A stretch of 64,000 bases of DNA from Harmothoe impar (GCA_947462335.1 OX381717.1:14995166-15059165), one strand, 5' to 3'; positions 17,766 through 30,983 are shown, numbered from the stretch's first letter. Made by a program: numbers and translations. The notes: generated by a model from the sequence alone, not told the origin.

Positions 17766-20255
17766 ACCAAGAAGTATGGTATTTGGATATGGGCTTCAAA
17801 TGTGTATTTTCTGCTTTGTGTTGATGTGTAAGGGCGTCAACAGAGAGGAACAGAGATGGAACCTGGAATTTGGGAAAGGGGGGCGGGATATAGGCAATCC
17901 CCGTTTTGGTGGGAGGCATGTATACGGACAAGGAATTATCATATATACACTTCAGGTATAGTGTGGCTAGCTTGTATTCAAAACAAAAAGTATAAACATA
18001 TATGGTATGGCTCCAATGCTATTACTATTAGAATTAATCCTCTAAATATGTGACATTTTGCAATTTGTTACTATTTCAGTGAACGTAACCAAGAAACGCT
18101 CCATTGTGGATCAATTCTTTGTCATTTTTATATAGTCAATATATAGTATAATTTATAAGCTTAAATGCTAGGGAAATCTGAACGTGGGGTAAATACGGTA
18201 GCCAATGCTTTTAAGACTACAGGAAATATGGAAATATTACTTACACTAAGTTACAGTCATAAGTTATGGCGGCATCTATGTCTACATGGCGGTATCAATG
18301 TCTACAGTAAAATGTTGTTTAGAGGCCGTGGCTAGTATGCAAGTATTGGCCCAGGGTTAGGGTGTGGCTTATATATATATGCAAGTTTTTGCCACTATAG
18401 AACAGTACTAAAGTCACCAGACTCAGATGGACAATTCAGCTTACAGGATCGGCCTATAGTTCTGGTGGGGCTGATACACAAGAATACTTCCGTGAGGTTT
18501 TACGGTAGTATTCTCTGTGGAGGTTGTCTTTCAGTAAGGATGCACCGAGTGAACCCCTATTTGAGACCGGTGAGTGCAGTCTTTGCAAAAACTTTTTAGG
18601 CATGCAGGACAGTCAGTCCTGCAGCTAGCCAATTTTGCACGACCGGATAGATTTCTGCAGGACCGAATATCAAAGTTTTGCACACTATTTAGAACAGATA
18701 ACATTTATAAAAGAGATGATAACAAAACAAATGCTCTAATTTGCTTAGAATATTAGTGTGCACCCTAAAACTTATAACTTAAGTTCTGGTTGGAATATTT
18801 GAAAAATTCTTTCAATTCTAGATAGCCCAGAATGTGGAGGACATCTGGTCTTACATCACTAGTCATTATGCCGGACAAGAGCAAAACGGGGAATTTTAGG
18901 CAGACATTGCCACCGTCCGGCACGTTTTGGTAAAGACTGTGAGTGGATTCAGCATGAGGATCTTATCAGCAGGGGGAGCGTCTCTAGTGTCAGTTAATCC
19001 CACTAGGTGGAGTTGTGGTCTGCTGGTTGCCATGCAGTGTCCAAACATGCATTAATTGATATGAAACTTGCTCTTGTACTTACTTGTTTTTCACACACTT
19101 ACTTGTATGCTAGAACTTGTCATGTTCTGTTGTCTTAGAGGGCAGGTTAATCCAGCCATACACATAAGCACCACTATCTATGTCTTGTGTTTCATCAGGC
19201 CAAATAAAAGAAAAGGGTCTAGCACAACAGTACCGGGTTCCCCTTTTTTTCTTTTTCTTTCGTTTTTGCCACTTTCTGTTTTTACGGTTTGTAAATCAGA
19301 CAATTATTAAGGATTTTAGAGCAAAAATCCTCATTCCAAGCCTAAAAACGACCTGGCCTGCTTTGTCGGACCATGTTACTGGAAACCAACTTCTTAAATA
19401 TAATCCTCTCTCTTAAAAATATGATAGCAGCAATATAAGGGGTCGTAGGGCTTTTGTGAGGCGGGCTATTAACCTGATTAAAGTACTAGTGGAACATCTC
19501 GACTGTTTCTAAGGATCTTTTCCATAAAGAGAAAATAATATTATGAGCACTTCTGCAGAGGAATAGCCAGTGGTAAGAAAGCTCTACACTGAAAACCCAG
19601 TGCAGTGCAAAGGTTGTCACTGCAGACAACTTCAGGGTAAGTTGTGTATTCGTTGAAATCTACCTTGATATAATATCTAGGTTTGCAAGGCTCATGTGGA
19701 AAATGTGGACTATTGTGTAAAGTTATATTTGAGTATTTTGTAGTACAATATTTAAAATTAATTTGCCAAGTAATAGGAGAACAGATATATGTAATGCATC
19801 TCTTATACACATGGTATCATTCATAAGTCTGAAGATTGACTTCAATTGGTAATATACACATGAGTACCTATACCATAGGTCTAATACTGAGGACTCCTAA
19901 TTCCCAAATAACAGCTCCAGCATGAGGGGGGGGGCGTGCTGGTGTTATGCCATCACTATGTTTACCTACATTTTACTGATGTAACCAATGACGTACAAAA
20001 ATACATATATGTGATCACAATGAGATACTCGCTCTTGACACCAGAACAATGATCACCCAGAGGTCATCACCAGTGACCTTACTGCCCCATTGGGTTCTCA
20101 GTGTTGTTATTGATCCACAATTTAGCAATTTGCGTAATAGCTCCCTTGACCAAGTTTGTGATTAATATGACTCACTTTACTTTTAAAATGACTACCTTTC
20201 CTACACCAAGTTTTGAAGTTATATTTTAGGGATCTATTCTAGTGAGGGATAGTCA

Positions 20256-20440
20256 GAGGCATATTTATCTAGGACCTACACTCCTATATCAATTTATCAG
20301 TATTCAGTAGGTGAAGTGTGTTTACCCGCACTAAGACAATACTGTAGCATGTCGCTATCTGCACCACATAAGATACCAAGGCGCAACTTTGTGCCTCCTC
20401 TTCTGGTAAAGTCACCTTGAGGCAAGGTTATGATTTTATA
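20256..20440. repeat. Interspersed repeat, family B (copy 1)
   Basis: This shares an interrupted match with 31897-32075 in the same orientation, including TATCAGTATTCAGTAGGT, AGTGTGTTTAC, and CTTCTGGTAAAGTCACCTTGAG followed by GATTTTA. Divergence is appreciable, so both are old. Superfamily not recognised. Confidence 0.55.
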
Positions 20441-20649
20441 TCATACATCGTTACTGCAAGTTTATGCTCTGACTCACCGAATAACAGAGGTTATCAATAA
20501 TTAGCAAAGGGCATTCATGATCTGATTGGAAAGTATATTAATGTCTTTAAATTTGTGTTGACATACACTAGATACATTATGATTACATTATTATTCCTAT
20601 GGACATGCAGCTGTAACCATTTATCCTTCACTTATACATTTGTACCACA

Positions 20650-20814
20650 TACAGTGAGACCTTGATATATTGGTCTTTGATTGGTCAGTTGTCTCACTTA
20701 TCTCTCATAATTCCATGGCAATAGTTCTGACTATATCCATTCTATTTCTACAGAATAATGCTGTTTAAACGAAAAATTGAAATGAGGTGTCCAATATATC
20801 AAGGTCTTACTGTA
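20650..20814. mobile_element. 161-bp Tc1/mariner-like MITE with TA duplication
   Basis: The element at 20652-20812 has inverted ends CAGTGAGACCTTGATATATT / AATATATCAAGGTCTTACTG, 20 of 22 bases matching, flanked by TA on both sides. Length, ends and TA duplication fit the Tc1/mariner superfamily. No coding capacity. Confidence 0.85.
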
Positions 20815-21254
20815 TATCGCGAAATTCATACTTTTGTCATATTTAGAATCTCTGAATAGTAGGGCTACCAGGTATATGACAACTGATAGGCTCCCTGATA
20901 CTTAAAATGAGCTGGTATCATATTTACTATGACATTGTTGTAAGATAAGTGAGCAGTCACTTTAACCAAAGGGAGTTAATCTTTACATGAGCACATGTAC
21001 ATATTGCCATATGATTGAATAAGGGGTCCATATTTGCTATATTACCATCCCCAGCCCGAGGAGGCATCAACAATCAGGTAGCAAATCAGTATTTATAATA
21101 TGTAATAGCACACAGGCATTGGATTTGTTTTGGGTCCCCTATCCAGAGGGATCTACGTGTTTTAGCCTGCATTGAGGCTCACATAGGTCGTCACTGCTAC
21201 CTGCGAACGTTGCATTTTTTTTTAGCCCTTTGTTCTAAGAGTTTCACTTTACTT

Positions 21255-21305
21255 CACCTGAGTGTCGCCCTGAGTGTCTTCACAAACAGGGCGACACTCT
21301 GATGA
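21255..21305. repeat. Perfect-stem hairpin
   Basis: GAGTGTCGCCCTG (21260-21272) and CAGGGCGACACTC (21287-21299) form a perfect 13-bp stem with a 14-base loop. The flanks are also partly complementary. The function is unknown. Confidence 0.8.
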
Positions 21306-21629
21306 AAGGAAGCGAAATGAAATGAAAAGAGGCAAATTAAAAGAAAATTTCCAAAACAAAACATTAAAAAAATATTGCCCTATTTTGCGGGTACCTATGT
21401 CCCCCTAGTAGAGTCTGCGCAATTAAGGGGTCACCTATACGCTCTATCCCTGTTGTTGATAAATGACCACATCCTACAGTGTGGATTCAAACGACAGGGA
21501 AGCATTAAGCTTCTGATTTCAAGTTTGGCTGCCTTTTTAAATGGGCAAATTTCTTTGGTTTGGTCGTAGTGGGGGGAAGGGTACAAACATGAAATGTAAA
21601 CGTGTCAACTGTGTCTCCCACATGGCATT

Positions 21630-21692
21630 AGGCTGAAAAAAAGGTGTGTTTCAGGTTACAAGGTCTAAAAAGGTAAGTAGGGTAGGTAAGAT
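21630..21692. mobile_element. Half-copy of family A MITE
   Basis: About 60 bases (GGCTGAAAAAAAGGTGTGTT...AGGGTAGGTAAG) match, in inverted orientation, the right end of the element at 22731-23005 with almost no differences. The two could pair over about 1.3 kb. Confidence 0.65.
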
Positions 21693-22015
21693 TGTTTACG
21701 CCTCAAACACTATACAGTCAGCTAATGCTCTGGCAAAAACAGCTATTGACTCAGCTTAAATGAAGGGTCAAATTGGGTTGACACTTGTAGCAGAGAGTCA
21801 AACCCATTTGACCCTTCATATAAGCAGAGTCATTACCTGTTTGACTTTCTATTTCACCAGAGCCATGCAGAAAGCACAGTTGATACTACCTTTACTTCTC
21901 TCTGTGCACTTATCAGTATGATTATGGTTAATCATTTCCTTTATACTAGCGTACAGGTATCGGGAAGGAGCCCCTGTATTTATATAAGTTATATCTTTGA
22001 AATAACCCAGTGGGC

Positions 22016-22112
22016 ACAGAACATTGAATCAACATTGAAAAATGGTTGTCAATGTTGATTCAATGTTGATTGAATGTTGATTCAATGTTGAACTGAATTT
22101 TGTGCCCAATCG
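22016..22112. mobile_element. Short MITE of ACATTGAATCAACATTGA type (copy 1)
   Basis: It begins CCCAGTGGGCACAGAACATT and ends AACTGAATTTTGTGCCCA, with an interior of alternating TCAACATTGA and TCAATGTTGA. A better-preserved 108-bp copy is at 36676-36783. The ends CCCAGTGGGCAC / GTGCCCACTGGG are inverted repeats in that copy. Confidence 0.75.
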
Positions 22113-22362
22113 GAATGGGGGGGGGGGGCGAACAGCGTAAGCATGATGCTTGAATGTACCCCTGCCAAATTAACCACCATGTTTAGGTGTCATGACGACA
22201 AAGGGCATATTGCATTAACATGCTCTGCAGCTCTTATAGTGTTGATGTGTGCCTCTAAATCCATGAAACCCTTTATACTCTATAGTTCTCACTTACCAAT
22301 ATAATCAGACAAATTATACACATGTATGCATAATGCAAAATATTTTATATTTTTAATAACAG

Positions 22363-22671
22363 GGAATCACCATGACTACCCCAGAGTGATTACCGCTATC
22401 TACAGAAGTATTTGGGCTATAACCCGCTACACAGCACTACACTCGGTGAACTCTACAACCTTCCGACAGAACGTCTCAAAGATCCACTTTGATACTACCT
22501 CCTGAAGCCATTCACATCACCACATTATAGACTGGGTGTCTACCTTCCAGGAAAGTTGTCATTGTGAACATTTTCTGAAATACTCCCAAGTACAGATCGA
22601 CTGTCCCCAACTATTGACAGCATCGACAACTGCTAGTCACCACTGTCCTATCACCTACTCCCATTGCACAG
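22363..22671 (+). other. Candidate exon, 309 nt, of unknown identity
   Basis: A TTTTAATAACAG acceptor and a perfect CAG|GTAAGTG donor bound a segment with one protein-like frame (DYRYLQKYLGYNPLHSTTLG, continuing ELYNLPTERLKDPL to a stop) and a possible frameshifted continuation (LKPFTSPHYRLGVYLPGKLS). It may be a decayed coding exon, part of a transposon, or a leader exon of the right gene, whose first visible exon needs an upstream partner. I do not recognise the peptide. Confidence 0.3.
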
Positions 22672-22730
22672 GTAAGTGTTTCCATTTGTGACACGGTGCA
22701 CATAAGTAAAATCTATGTAACAGTATTGTT

Positions 22731-23005
22731 AAGGCCAAATAAAAAACAGGCATGTTTCAGGTTACCCAAACCTACCTGGCAAAACAAGGTCCACCCTAGA
22801 CGTTTTTATCCAATTTTTATTTTTTTAAAGAATTCAAGTAGACTTGGGGCAATTTCAAGGCCAATTGCACAAGTAAATGCTGTCGTTGGTGAGTCAGCAC
22901 TGAAGTTTACTCAATAGGCCAAAGTTTAAAAAGAAAAAAAACTCTTACCTACCCTACTTACCTTTTTAGACCTTGTAACCTGAAACACACCTTTTTTTTC
23001 AGCCT
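22731..23005. mobile_element. Foldback MITE, family A
   Basis: Inverted ends GGCCAAATAAAAAACAGGCA...GTTTCAGGTTACC and GGTAACC-like ...TGTAACCTGAAACACACC...TTCAGCCT. Length is about 275 bp. No coding capacity. Confidence 0.65.
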
Positions 23006-24679
23006 ACATACTCCATGCCCCTACAGAGTATGGTGCAGCCATATTTCATGGCCACAAAATATGTTTCATCATTTTAAGAAAGTAGGAACTCGGAATAAGC
23101 ACAAAACCCCACTTATTGATATACATTTACATCATAACTCACTCATTAAAGCTGGGTAATATCACACTCAGCCTTCATCATTGGGTAATAGGACAGGGGT
23201 TCAACTTGTGAAGAATGATACATGCATATATATGTATAGATACATCTATATATAAACATGTACGTATACTTGTCGAAAGACAATGAAAGCACATTGAAAA
23301 TTATCAGCCTTCAGCCCTATAGCTATGCGATCAACACAGATATATCTATATACTTACTACAAAGCCGATTGCCTTATCATAACCCACTTGCTCTCAGTCC
23401 CAGAGATAACGGTCAACCTGACCCGAGAGAGAGGTCAGCTCTAGTTAGGCTGGAAGTCCATGTCTTCCACCCGGTGACCAGTACAGGTACAGCATGATCA
23501 GATAAGACCGGAGCCCCACAGCTCTAGGCATCGTTAACTATACTTCATTTATTGATTAGGCTATAGCGTGCTGTGACTAAGCTATACTATATTATCTTTT
23601 ACCACATCGTGCACGGAGAACAAAGCATTTCACACCTCTTGTATACTGTATACAGCTAGTGGCATAAAGTAGGACTAGTACCAATCTGTAGGGGAATTTG
23701 GTGAAGGAGCCTATAAGGCTCCTTTGCTGTATTTTGCATAGATTGGTACACATCCTATAACTACTACATAACTGTGTTATTATTGTGTGAACTTTTAGGA
23801 TAAAGTAGAAAGGTATCAACAGTACATGTACATTGATACCTTAGGTAGGTTCAGCTACTAGGTTTATAATTACCAGAGAAATTGGTTATTGCTGACTACC
23901 TGTAGTAGAAATAACTTACCACAAAAATGCTGTGAGAGGTAGATGTGCCACTTGATCCTCACACGGGTCAAGTTACCCTGAGGTGAGAAACCAGGAGCAC
24001 ATCCGGTGCCATGTAGCACGTAGGGACCAATAAGTCAAGTGGTATTGATTACCCATAAAAAGGTAGTGCTTAATCAATGAATTATGTACTAACTACATAG
24101 AGTTAATCAGGGATATGACCATCTTGGTATAGAGTGCATGGTTAGGACCGTGCAGGTATACTTCTTGCCCAATTGTTTTATTGCATTACTCAATAAAAGG
24201 TTGTTTTATACTGTTGAGTGCATGACAGTTTGAAGTGGCTTTGCCCTATTTGAAAACTCCAAGGAATGTTGTTTGTCACAACATGGTGTCCCAGGCACAG
24301 GGTTTGCGCTAGCCGCTTGCCAAATCGCAAATGGCAAATTATGATCCATTTTGACTAATCAAAGCTCCTGGAAATTTGCCAAATTGTCGAATCATGATTG
24401 TCATTGAGTTACAAAGCAGTATAGAACCAATCGCCCAGTATAGGCGTGTGATGGGAATTTCAACATAGCCATGTAGCTATATCATTTCAGATGACACTGT
24501 AGCATCGTTTTATCGGTTTTGAATGCGGGGGGGGGGGGGGGTGCTTTCATTATCATTTTATTTCTGTGGTTCAAAGTGGTTGGTCCCAATTTCTTACACT
24601 CACACGGCCCTCGCGCTGTAATGCCGGAACCGCTCTAGCAAGCAAGCAAAATGTCATATCACTGGGACCAAGTTGCATG

Positions 24680-25445
24680 CACTGTAAAAAATTCCCATTG
24701 AAATTACTGGGAATCAGTGTAAAATTTTACAGTTTATCACTGTAATGTGATTTACGGTGAGACAGTGTCAAATTCAACACTTTTTTACTGAACATCCGTA
24801 AACCTGTACAGTGAAACACCTTGTTTTCATTTACGGTGAATCTCATGTTAAATATTTGCCCACCAGGTGGCAGCCTGGGAGATATGAGGACTTTAGTGGA
24901 ACCTCTCACTTTAAAACGTATCTAAATGTGTTAAAATGACAACAATGTCCAATTACCTCATCAATTACAGGGTCAACCTTGAAGCCTGCAGTACATTATA
25001 GATAGTAAAAATATAATTCCCTTTTGTATATCAGTGGGAACAAGCAAGGATTGTCAAAACACCCATTTTATGGTAATTAGAATTATACATAATCACACCA
25101 CGGTCAGAGTTGCTTTGTAACAATCCTAGAGTACCCTTTGCTTATGCATTATACTTGCATATTACTGTGAGGCATTCAATGATGTCTCTTATGGCCTAAC
25201 TTTACAGGCCTGAAATTAAGTTGATATTATGAAATTTACCAATGAATCAAGAAAAAAGAGAATCATCAATGAATAGCAGAGTATCATCATAAAATGATGA
25301 TGAATCACCGTAAAATGACAACGGGAAAGCTCGGTAAAATTTACGGGGATTAGGAGAATACGGTGACCGTAAAAAAAACAGTGAAAGCTTGGCATTAATT
25401 GATGCCAGTGAATCACCGTAATCTTACAGGATATTTCTAAGAGTG
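24680..25445. mobile_element. 766-bp non-autonomous DNA element with TTTACGGTGA repeats
   Basis: The left end CACTGTAAAAAATTCCCATT and the complement of the right end CACTCTTAGAAATATCCTGT are related. TTTACGGTGA occurs near the left end (24751, 24830) and TCACCGTAAA-type inverted copies near the right end (25302, 25363, 25413). This subterminal arrangement is typical of a non-autonomous DNA transposon. Target duplication not found. Confidence 0.55.
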
Positions 25446-27111
25446 TGCTTACACCAATCGTTTGAAAACCAAAATGGCCCATTCATTTACTAAATGGCCC
25501 CTTTGAACTGGCTGTGAGTGCGCCATTGGCCCAGTGCAAAAAATCCAGTCAATATTCCTGCTATGTAGATCAACAAGCTAAATGGGACCTCAGCATATTG
25601 ATCCACCTATTAGGTGTTCTAAAATAGGTCCTGGGCCCTTAGCATATCAGATCCGTAGCAATATAGCATTATATAGATTATGTACCACAAATATTTGGCT
25701 AACTAATATTGAATTCGGCTAATCAAAAAGTGCCCTGGCGCTAACCCAGAGGCACCACCCCCATGTCTTGGGGGATGGGGGTGCGGGGGGGGGGGGGGCT
25801 TGGTGGATATAAGGGGGGTGCCGTATGGATCATAATGAATAACAGGATGAAAAACAGCATCTTTCAAAATCAGAACTTAATTGGGGGGGGGGGGGAGGGA
25901 GTCGAGATTACATTTGGCTAATTGGCGGGAGGTGAGGGGTCTGACTAAAGGGTTACCATTTTGGGAAAATCCACCAAGCTCCCCCCTAAGCTAGTAATAA
26001 ATGACTCGGCCCTAATCTTCAACAAAGCTCTTCCAATCAAATTAGGGGTTACCAGTAAACAGATGTGTACACTTTAAATTCTTTTTTAGTGGCTTAATCA
26101 TAGAGCATGTCCCATTCGCATTTCTAGTACTGTTCTAGTCTACTATGTGGTTAAGTGTGAGTGGTTATATTGCCCCTTTAAGAATGGCATAATGCTTTAA
26201 TACACCATCGCCTTGGTCGGGATGATGCATGAATGCAGCCCTAACTCACTTATTCAAGCATCATGCTGATCCTACTGGGTTGAGACACTCCTGATGAGTT
26301 GTCATGATGCACCAATGCAGCACCGGCGAGGGGCTGCATTGGTGCATTATGACGACAAATGTCAACTTTTAGTGACATGCGTCATTAACTAGGGACATAG
26401 GGACGCCGGTATGACTATGGGAGTTCCCACTTGTTACAAGATGCCGGGTCTGTACCTGTCTTATCATATCACAAATAGATAAGAAGTTCATCTGGTAAAC
26501 ATGTGTCACACTCTTTAGGCTTAACCGGGGGGTTGTACTGGTAACAGTGATATCTTTAGGCTTACACTATACCGACTCCCTGCTATTCTATGGTTTTGTT
26601 GGGTCGGATGTTGCACATCTAAAATGCGGTGTTATTGCCATATTAGTGTACAGCTAATAAAGAGCATTTTTTGTGTTGGTATATATGATAAGGAAAGTAT
26701 TAGCTAAGTTCGAGTACTAGGCCATTTTTGATGCTCTATTGTTGAGTTAAAGGGAAATTAATTCAAGTGAGATGTTTACAAATGTTTAGTTTCAGAATTC
26801 ATTTATAATAACAAGTGTTTAGATACATATATCGTTTAGCTTTGGGAGGTGTTTAGATACACAGTGGTTAGATTTAGGAGGTGTATAGACACATTGCGTT
26901 TAGTTTTGAAAAACGTTTAGATTTAAAGTGTTTAGCTTAACTGGAAATTTAGGGATTTGCTTTAGAATGAACGATGGGAAAAGGGCAATCTTTTTTTCAT
27001 TGCTAGCAATATTTGGCATCAACACAAAAGCAGGCAGGCTACCGTATTGGCGTAATAAGCACAGGTCGAGGACCTCTTGAAACGCTAAAACTTTATTTAC
27101 AAAGGCTCATA
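25446..27111. other. Intergenic with G-runs, nothing coding
   Basis: Long G runs occur at 25781-25799 and 25883-25897. Around 26790-26940 a loose repeat of GTTTAG and GGAGGTGT is seen. A strong hairpin is listed separately. No gene recognised. Confidence 0.4.
26301..26353. repeat. 21-bp stem hairpin
   Basis: GTCATGATGCACCAATGCAGC and its near-perfect complement GCTGCATTGGTGCATTATGAC flank an 11-base GC-rich loop. One mismatch in 21 pairs. It resembles a small foldback element; a related motif (GATGCATGAATGCAGC) lies 85 bases upstream. Confidence 0.75.
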
Positions 27112-27411
27112 TACACCAGTGGCGGATTCAGGATTTTCCAGAGGGGGGGGCCCAAACCTGGCCAACCAAGGAGTGACTGTATGTTCCCGCGCGCAACGCA
27201 AATGAAGCGCAACAGCCGTAGGGGGGTTTGGGGGCATGCCCCCCCCCCCAAAGAAAAGGCTGGTAGTCTGCACTGTGTCTATATTGTATCGTTCCCTTCT
27301 CTCTTTTCCCCCTCTTTTCTCCTCTCTTCTTCTCCTCTTTTTTTATTTTTTATTTTGGAGGGGGGGGGGGGCAAGGCCCGTCGGGCCCCCCCTGGATCCG
27401 CCAATGTACAC
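27112..27411. mobile_element. 290-bp MITE with CAGTGGCGGAT ends and 5-bp duplication
   Basis: The element at 27117-27406 begins CAGTGGCGGATTCAGG and ends CCTGGATCCGCCAATG, inverted with two mismatches. TACAC flanks both sides (27112-27116, 27407-27411). Next to the ends are long G or C runs. Open frames crossing it are not genes. Confidence 0.75.
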
Positions 27412-27529
27412 GCAGGTCCCTGTGTAAGCACAGGGCGTAAGACTAAGAGGGATTTGAAGGTTATGGGTGCAGATATATTCGAACAGGCCAATGGGATGAT
27501 TAGAAGTATACATTATAGATAGGTCAACA

Positions 27530-28030
27530 CATCGCAAGAAATGGAGATTGGGGACGAAATAACAGAAGTGGGGATGACATGAGCAGAGCAGGGACGACAT
27601 GGGCAGAGTAGGGACAAAATTAATATGGAAGACCATCGAGACAAACGATGTAGTGAAGTCTGTCGTTGATTTTGTCCTTGATACTTAATGAGGGGAGTTG
27701 GGGTAACATGTGGGGTGTGTGGGTGACATCAGGGGAGTATAGACAAGTATGGGTGATAGAGGCGAGAGGGGCTACATGAGTGAAATGGGTGGACTTCAAA
27801 CAATATGAGGGGATTGTGGGTGAAATCTGGAGAAAGTGGGTGACATGCGGGGATCGAGTCGGGACGACATGAGGAGAGTGGGGACGACAAGAGGGGAATG
27901 GAGACAACATGAGGAGAATGGGCACAGCATGAAGGTTTTGACATGGGCAGGGATGTTTCGATTTGTGATGACATGACCAGGGATGTGTTTTTGGTTTGAT
28001 GATTTTGAACCATTGAAAGGAGTCCAATCC
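27530..28030. repeat. Degenerate GACATGAGGGGAGTGGG repeat
   Basis: About 500 bases of loosely repeated 18-30 base units (GGGATGACATGAG, GGGACGACATGAG, GTGGGTGACAT). Minus-strand frames rich in Ser/Pro/His are composition artefacts. Confidence 0.7.
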
Positions 28031-28957
28031 CAATATGGGTTACACTATTGAAAACATACGATATGGCAGCTTACATTTCTAAAGAGATTGCATTAATTTC
28101 CATCCTTTAAATATGTCTATAACTACATTTAATAGTTTATTTTCAAAATATTGAACTGAACCTAATTAGTATACATAATAAATGGGCCTAAGATAATGAC
28201 TACCACTATTAGTGTGACCTGTGTTATTTGAGCAGGCTGAGGAAGAGACACCAACCCATTGCCCTAGCAATAAAGGAATATATCCTGGGTTGCTAAATCT
28301 GTGAAACATATATAATATCGACCAAACATACTCTATGCAACATAAGATTTGAAAGGCTAAACCCTCACATTCATGTCTTATTTGGTGTCCAACTCTGGGT
28401 GAAGTTTGTGTCCGACTATAGGTGCAATTTGATACTGTTATGAGTATAGGTAATTTATTTATACCTATTGACCTAAACTATCACAGACAATACATATATA
28501 CAAATACACAGAGCAAACGACTGCAAATCCATCCGTGTTGCTTCGCGACGCTTCTGGGAGCAGTGTCTGCCACGTACTAAGGTTAAGTCGGCCATGACTG
28601 GTGGCGCATGGATCTACGGGTGCTGTCATTGGTCAGTGCCCCCTACACGTATAAAATCATACGTGTAGGAAATTACTGTGCAGCAGACTCTGGCTCCAGG
28701 AACAACCGTTAGGAATGTGTATGATTTGTCAGTGTTTGCTCTGGAGACTAGACCCCCCCCCCCCCCGGGGTAGGAGGTGCCCGGGCCTGCTGGCCCATAT
28801 TTACGCAGGCCATACGCTTATGGCCTATAGACTCAAGGAATATCAAGACACACTCACGGGAAGCCTTATATGCAAACCAAATTGATATGAACGCCTACCC
28901 AACCGCCTCTAGGTCAGAAAAGGCCATTTTGAATTGAAAATACCGGTCCATGGGCTG

Positions 28958-29244
28958 CACAGAGAAAAGAAACAGTCAAAAGGGAGTCCAGGTTGCCTCC
29001 AGAATGACTCCCCTCTCTAAGGGAGTCTATGTCGCCTAAGGGACTCTCTGGCTGACTCTCTAGGTTACTCTCTGGATGACTTGAGGGAGTCACCTGGGGG
29101 AGTCATATAGCTCTCTGGGTGATATGACTCCCCCAAGTGACTCCCTTAGGTCAGCCAGAGAGTCACATAGGCTCCCTTAGGCGACATGGACTCCCTTATT
29201 AGAGGGAGTCATTCTGGAGGCAACCATATGCTGCTTCTTCTGTG
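28958..29244. mobile_element. Long-arm foldback element
   Basis: The arms, about 28958-29085 and 29120-29244, are inverted copies with the shared blocks GTTGCCTCCAGAATGACTCC, GTCGCCTAAGGGA and CTCTCTGGCTGAC. Ends are CACAGAGAAAAGAAACAG and CTGCTTCTTCTGTG. Nearly the whole 287 bp folds back. Directly to its right (29247-29300) lies what looks like the left arm of the TTAA element family seen at 58101. Confidence 0.75.
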
Positions 29245-29973
29245 TGTGTGTGTCTCACGAGATTAGGCCAATGTGATAGTCTTTGACTGAGTCCCATCTT
29301 TGACAGTTTATTTAGGGCAGATGTAGATAGAAATTGGCTGAAAATGTTAATGGATGTAATAACACTATGAATTAGTAATTAGCAGCCCATTTATTTCTTC
29401 ATCTACCCTAAATAAACCGTTTTCAAGCCGGTCCCTGTACTGGCCCCTCCTTTCCCCTTCCACAGGTCTAGTATCACTGTAGCATCATTTATCCCGGCTA
29501 GACTTCTCTCCTGTCTCCCTGTATTTGAATAACATAGTTCTATTGAAACAAGAGTATGTACGCACATTTTCTTAACATTTTACTGGAAATCAGCTTTAGG
29601 ATATGGCTGCCGGCTGTTTGCCTATGCGCACCCCCTGACAAGGCTGTGAACGCATTAAAATATCCTTCTTCTATAAATGTAAAGAATGAAAGGCCCTTTT
29701 GGCAGTGGTCATTCTTTGATTAGTCTTACAGGGTGAATTCTATAGGATACAGGATGTTTGAACTATAGCTGTGCTATGTATATAGGCAACTTCCCTTCGG
29801 TCTCAGCAAAATGTTGTTAAAATGTACAAATATATATTTTGAATACAGACTGCACTGTGTTAGGTGGCAGACTGCACTGCCCCAGGTCATAGACTGCACT
29901 GCGATCTGAGGAAATTGATAATGGGTTTTGTGTAGCTAGATGTATATTGACGAAAATACACATGCCAAAAACA

Positions 29974-30315
29974 TTAGGCCGAAAAAAGAGGTGTTCCGCC
30001 ACTTGACCCTAGATTCAAAAAAGGCAGACCCCAGCAATTCTTCCAGATTTTGGGACTTTTTTTTGTCAAATATTCATATTTCATATGATAAATTCTCAGG
30101 AAATCATATTTTAAAACGAATATCCAACGATTCCATGATATTGCTAGTTATATAAGAATCAGAGAGTTGTCCTTGTGACCCACGAGCCGAAGTGGTGATT
30201 TGAGCCTCATTTCAAGCACTAGTATAAGTTACTAAAAAGGCATAAAACAAGCCGACCAACCTACCCTATTCTGTTGGACCATGTTGGCTGAAACACACCT
30301 TTCTTTCGACCTCAT
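29974..30315. mobile_element. Foldback MITE, family A
   Basis: Left end TTAGGCCGAAAAAAGAGGTG and right end GGCTGAAACACACCTTTCTT...CGACCTCAT are inverted. The internal GCCGACCAACCTACCCTATT matches the family's conserved block. About 340 bp, no coding capacity. Confidence 0.6.
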
Positions 30316-30983
30316 GACTAGAAGAGTAAGGGATCTTGTAGTCGGACAGTCCCAAAATGCGGACACCCTGCTACCAAAGTGGTTATTATAGTGTCTAAAC
30401 ATGCACTTTTATTGTATGATCATATATTTTTCGCAGAGAGAGCCAGTCATGGTGTTCGTAGTAGACACTGGATTTGAAATAAATTGACCCTTTGATACTT
30501 TGAAAGGTGTCCAGAATAAGGGCTTATCGTCCTGAAATAGGGCCAAAATTGAAATGTATTTTTCAGGCACAAAAATGGAACTGGCACAATTCCTGAACTG
30601 CGCAGCCGTATGGTTGCACAGTACCGGAATTCTTAAATGGCGCAATAGGAATTGCTAGTCATATCCGCTTATTCTATGCCCATTAGAATTAATTATCTGC
30701 CTGCTAGATTCTAAGCATTTTCAGATCTACATCCATGCCCACTAGATTCTTTTCCTTCTCTAATGCCTTGTTCTGTGCCTATTAGATCGTAAATTCCATT
30801 AGATTCTATTGAGCATCAGATTTATTCTATGCCCGCTAAATGCTTATCCTTCTCTTATGTGGGTTAGAAATGAATTTAGACAGGCACGAATGGAATTGCA
30901 TGGGCATGGGCAGGGGGGAGAGCAGTAGCAGGGATAGTGGCAGCGGGGAGAGTGTATCATTTTATTTGTGGTGTGTTATGACG

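Noticed and set aside
21296..21325. CTGATGA...GAAAT after the 13-bp hairpin as a second hammerhead ribozyme
   Set aside because: No stem II between the boxes and the second box lacks the expected C; judged accidental.
27013..28033. Several 90-170-codon frames on both strands
   Set aside because: They run through a MITE with G/C runs and a GACATGAGG repeat; composition is low-complexity and no domain is seen.
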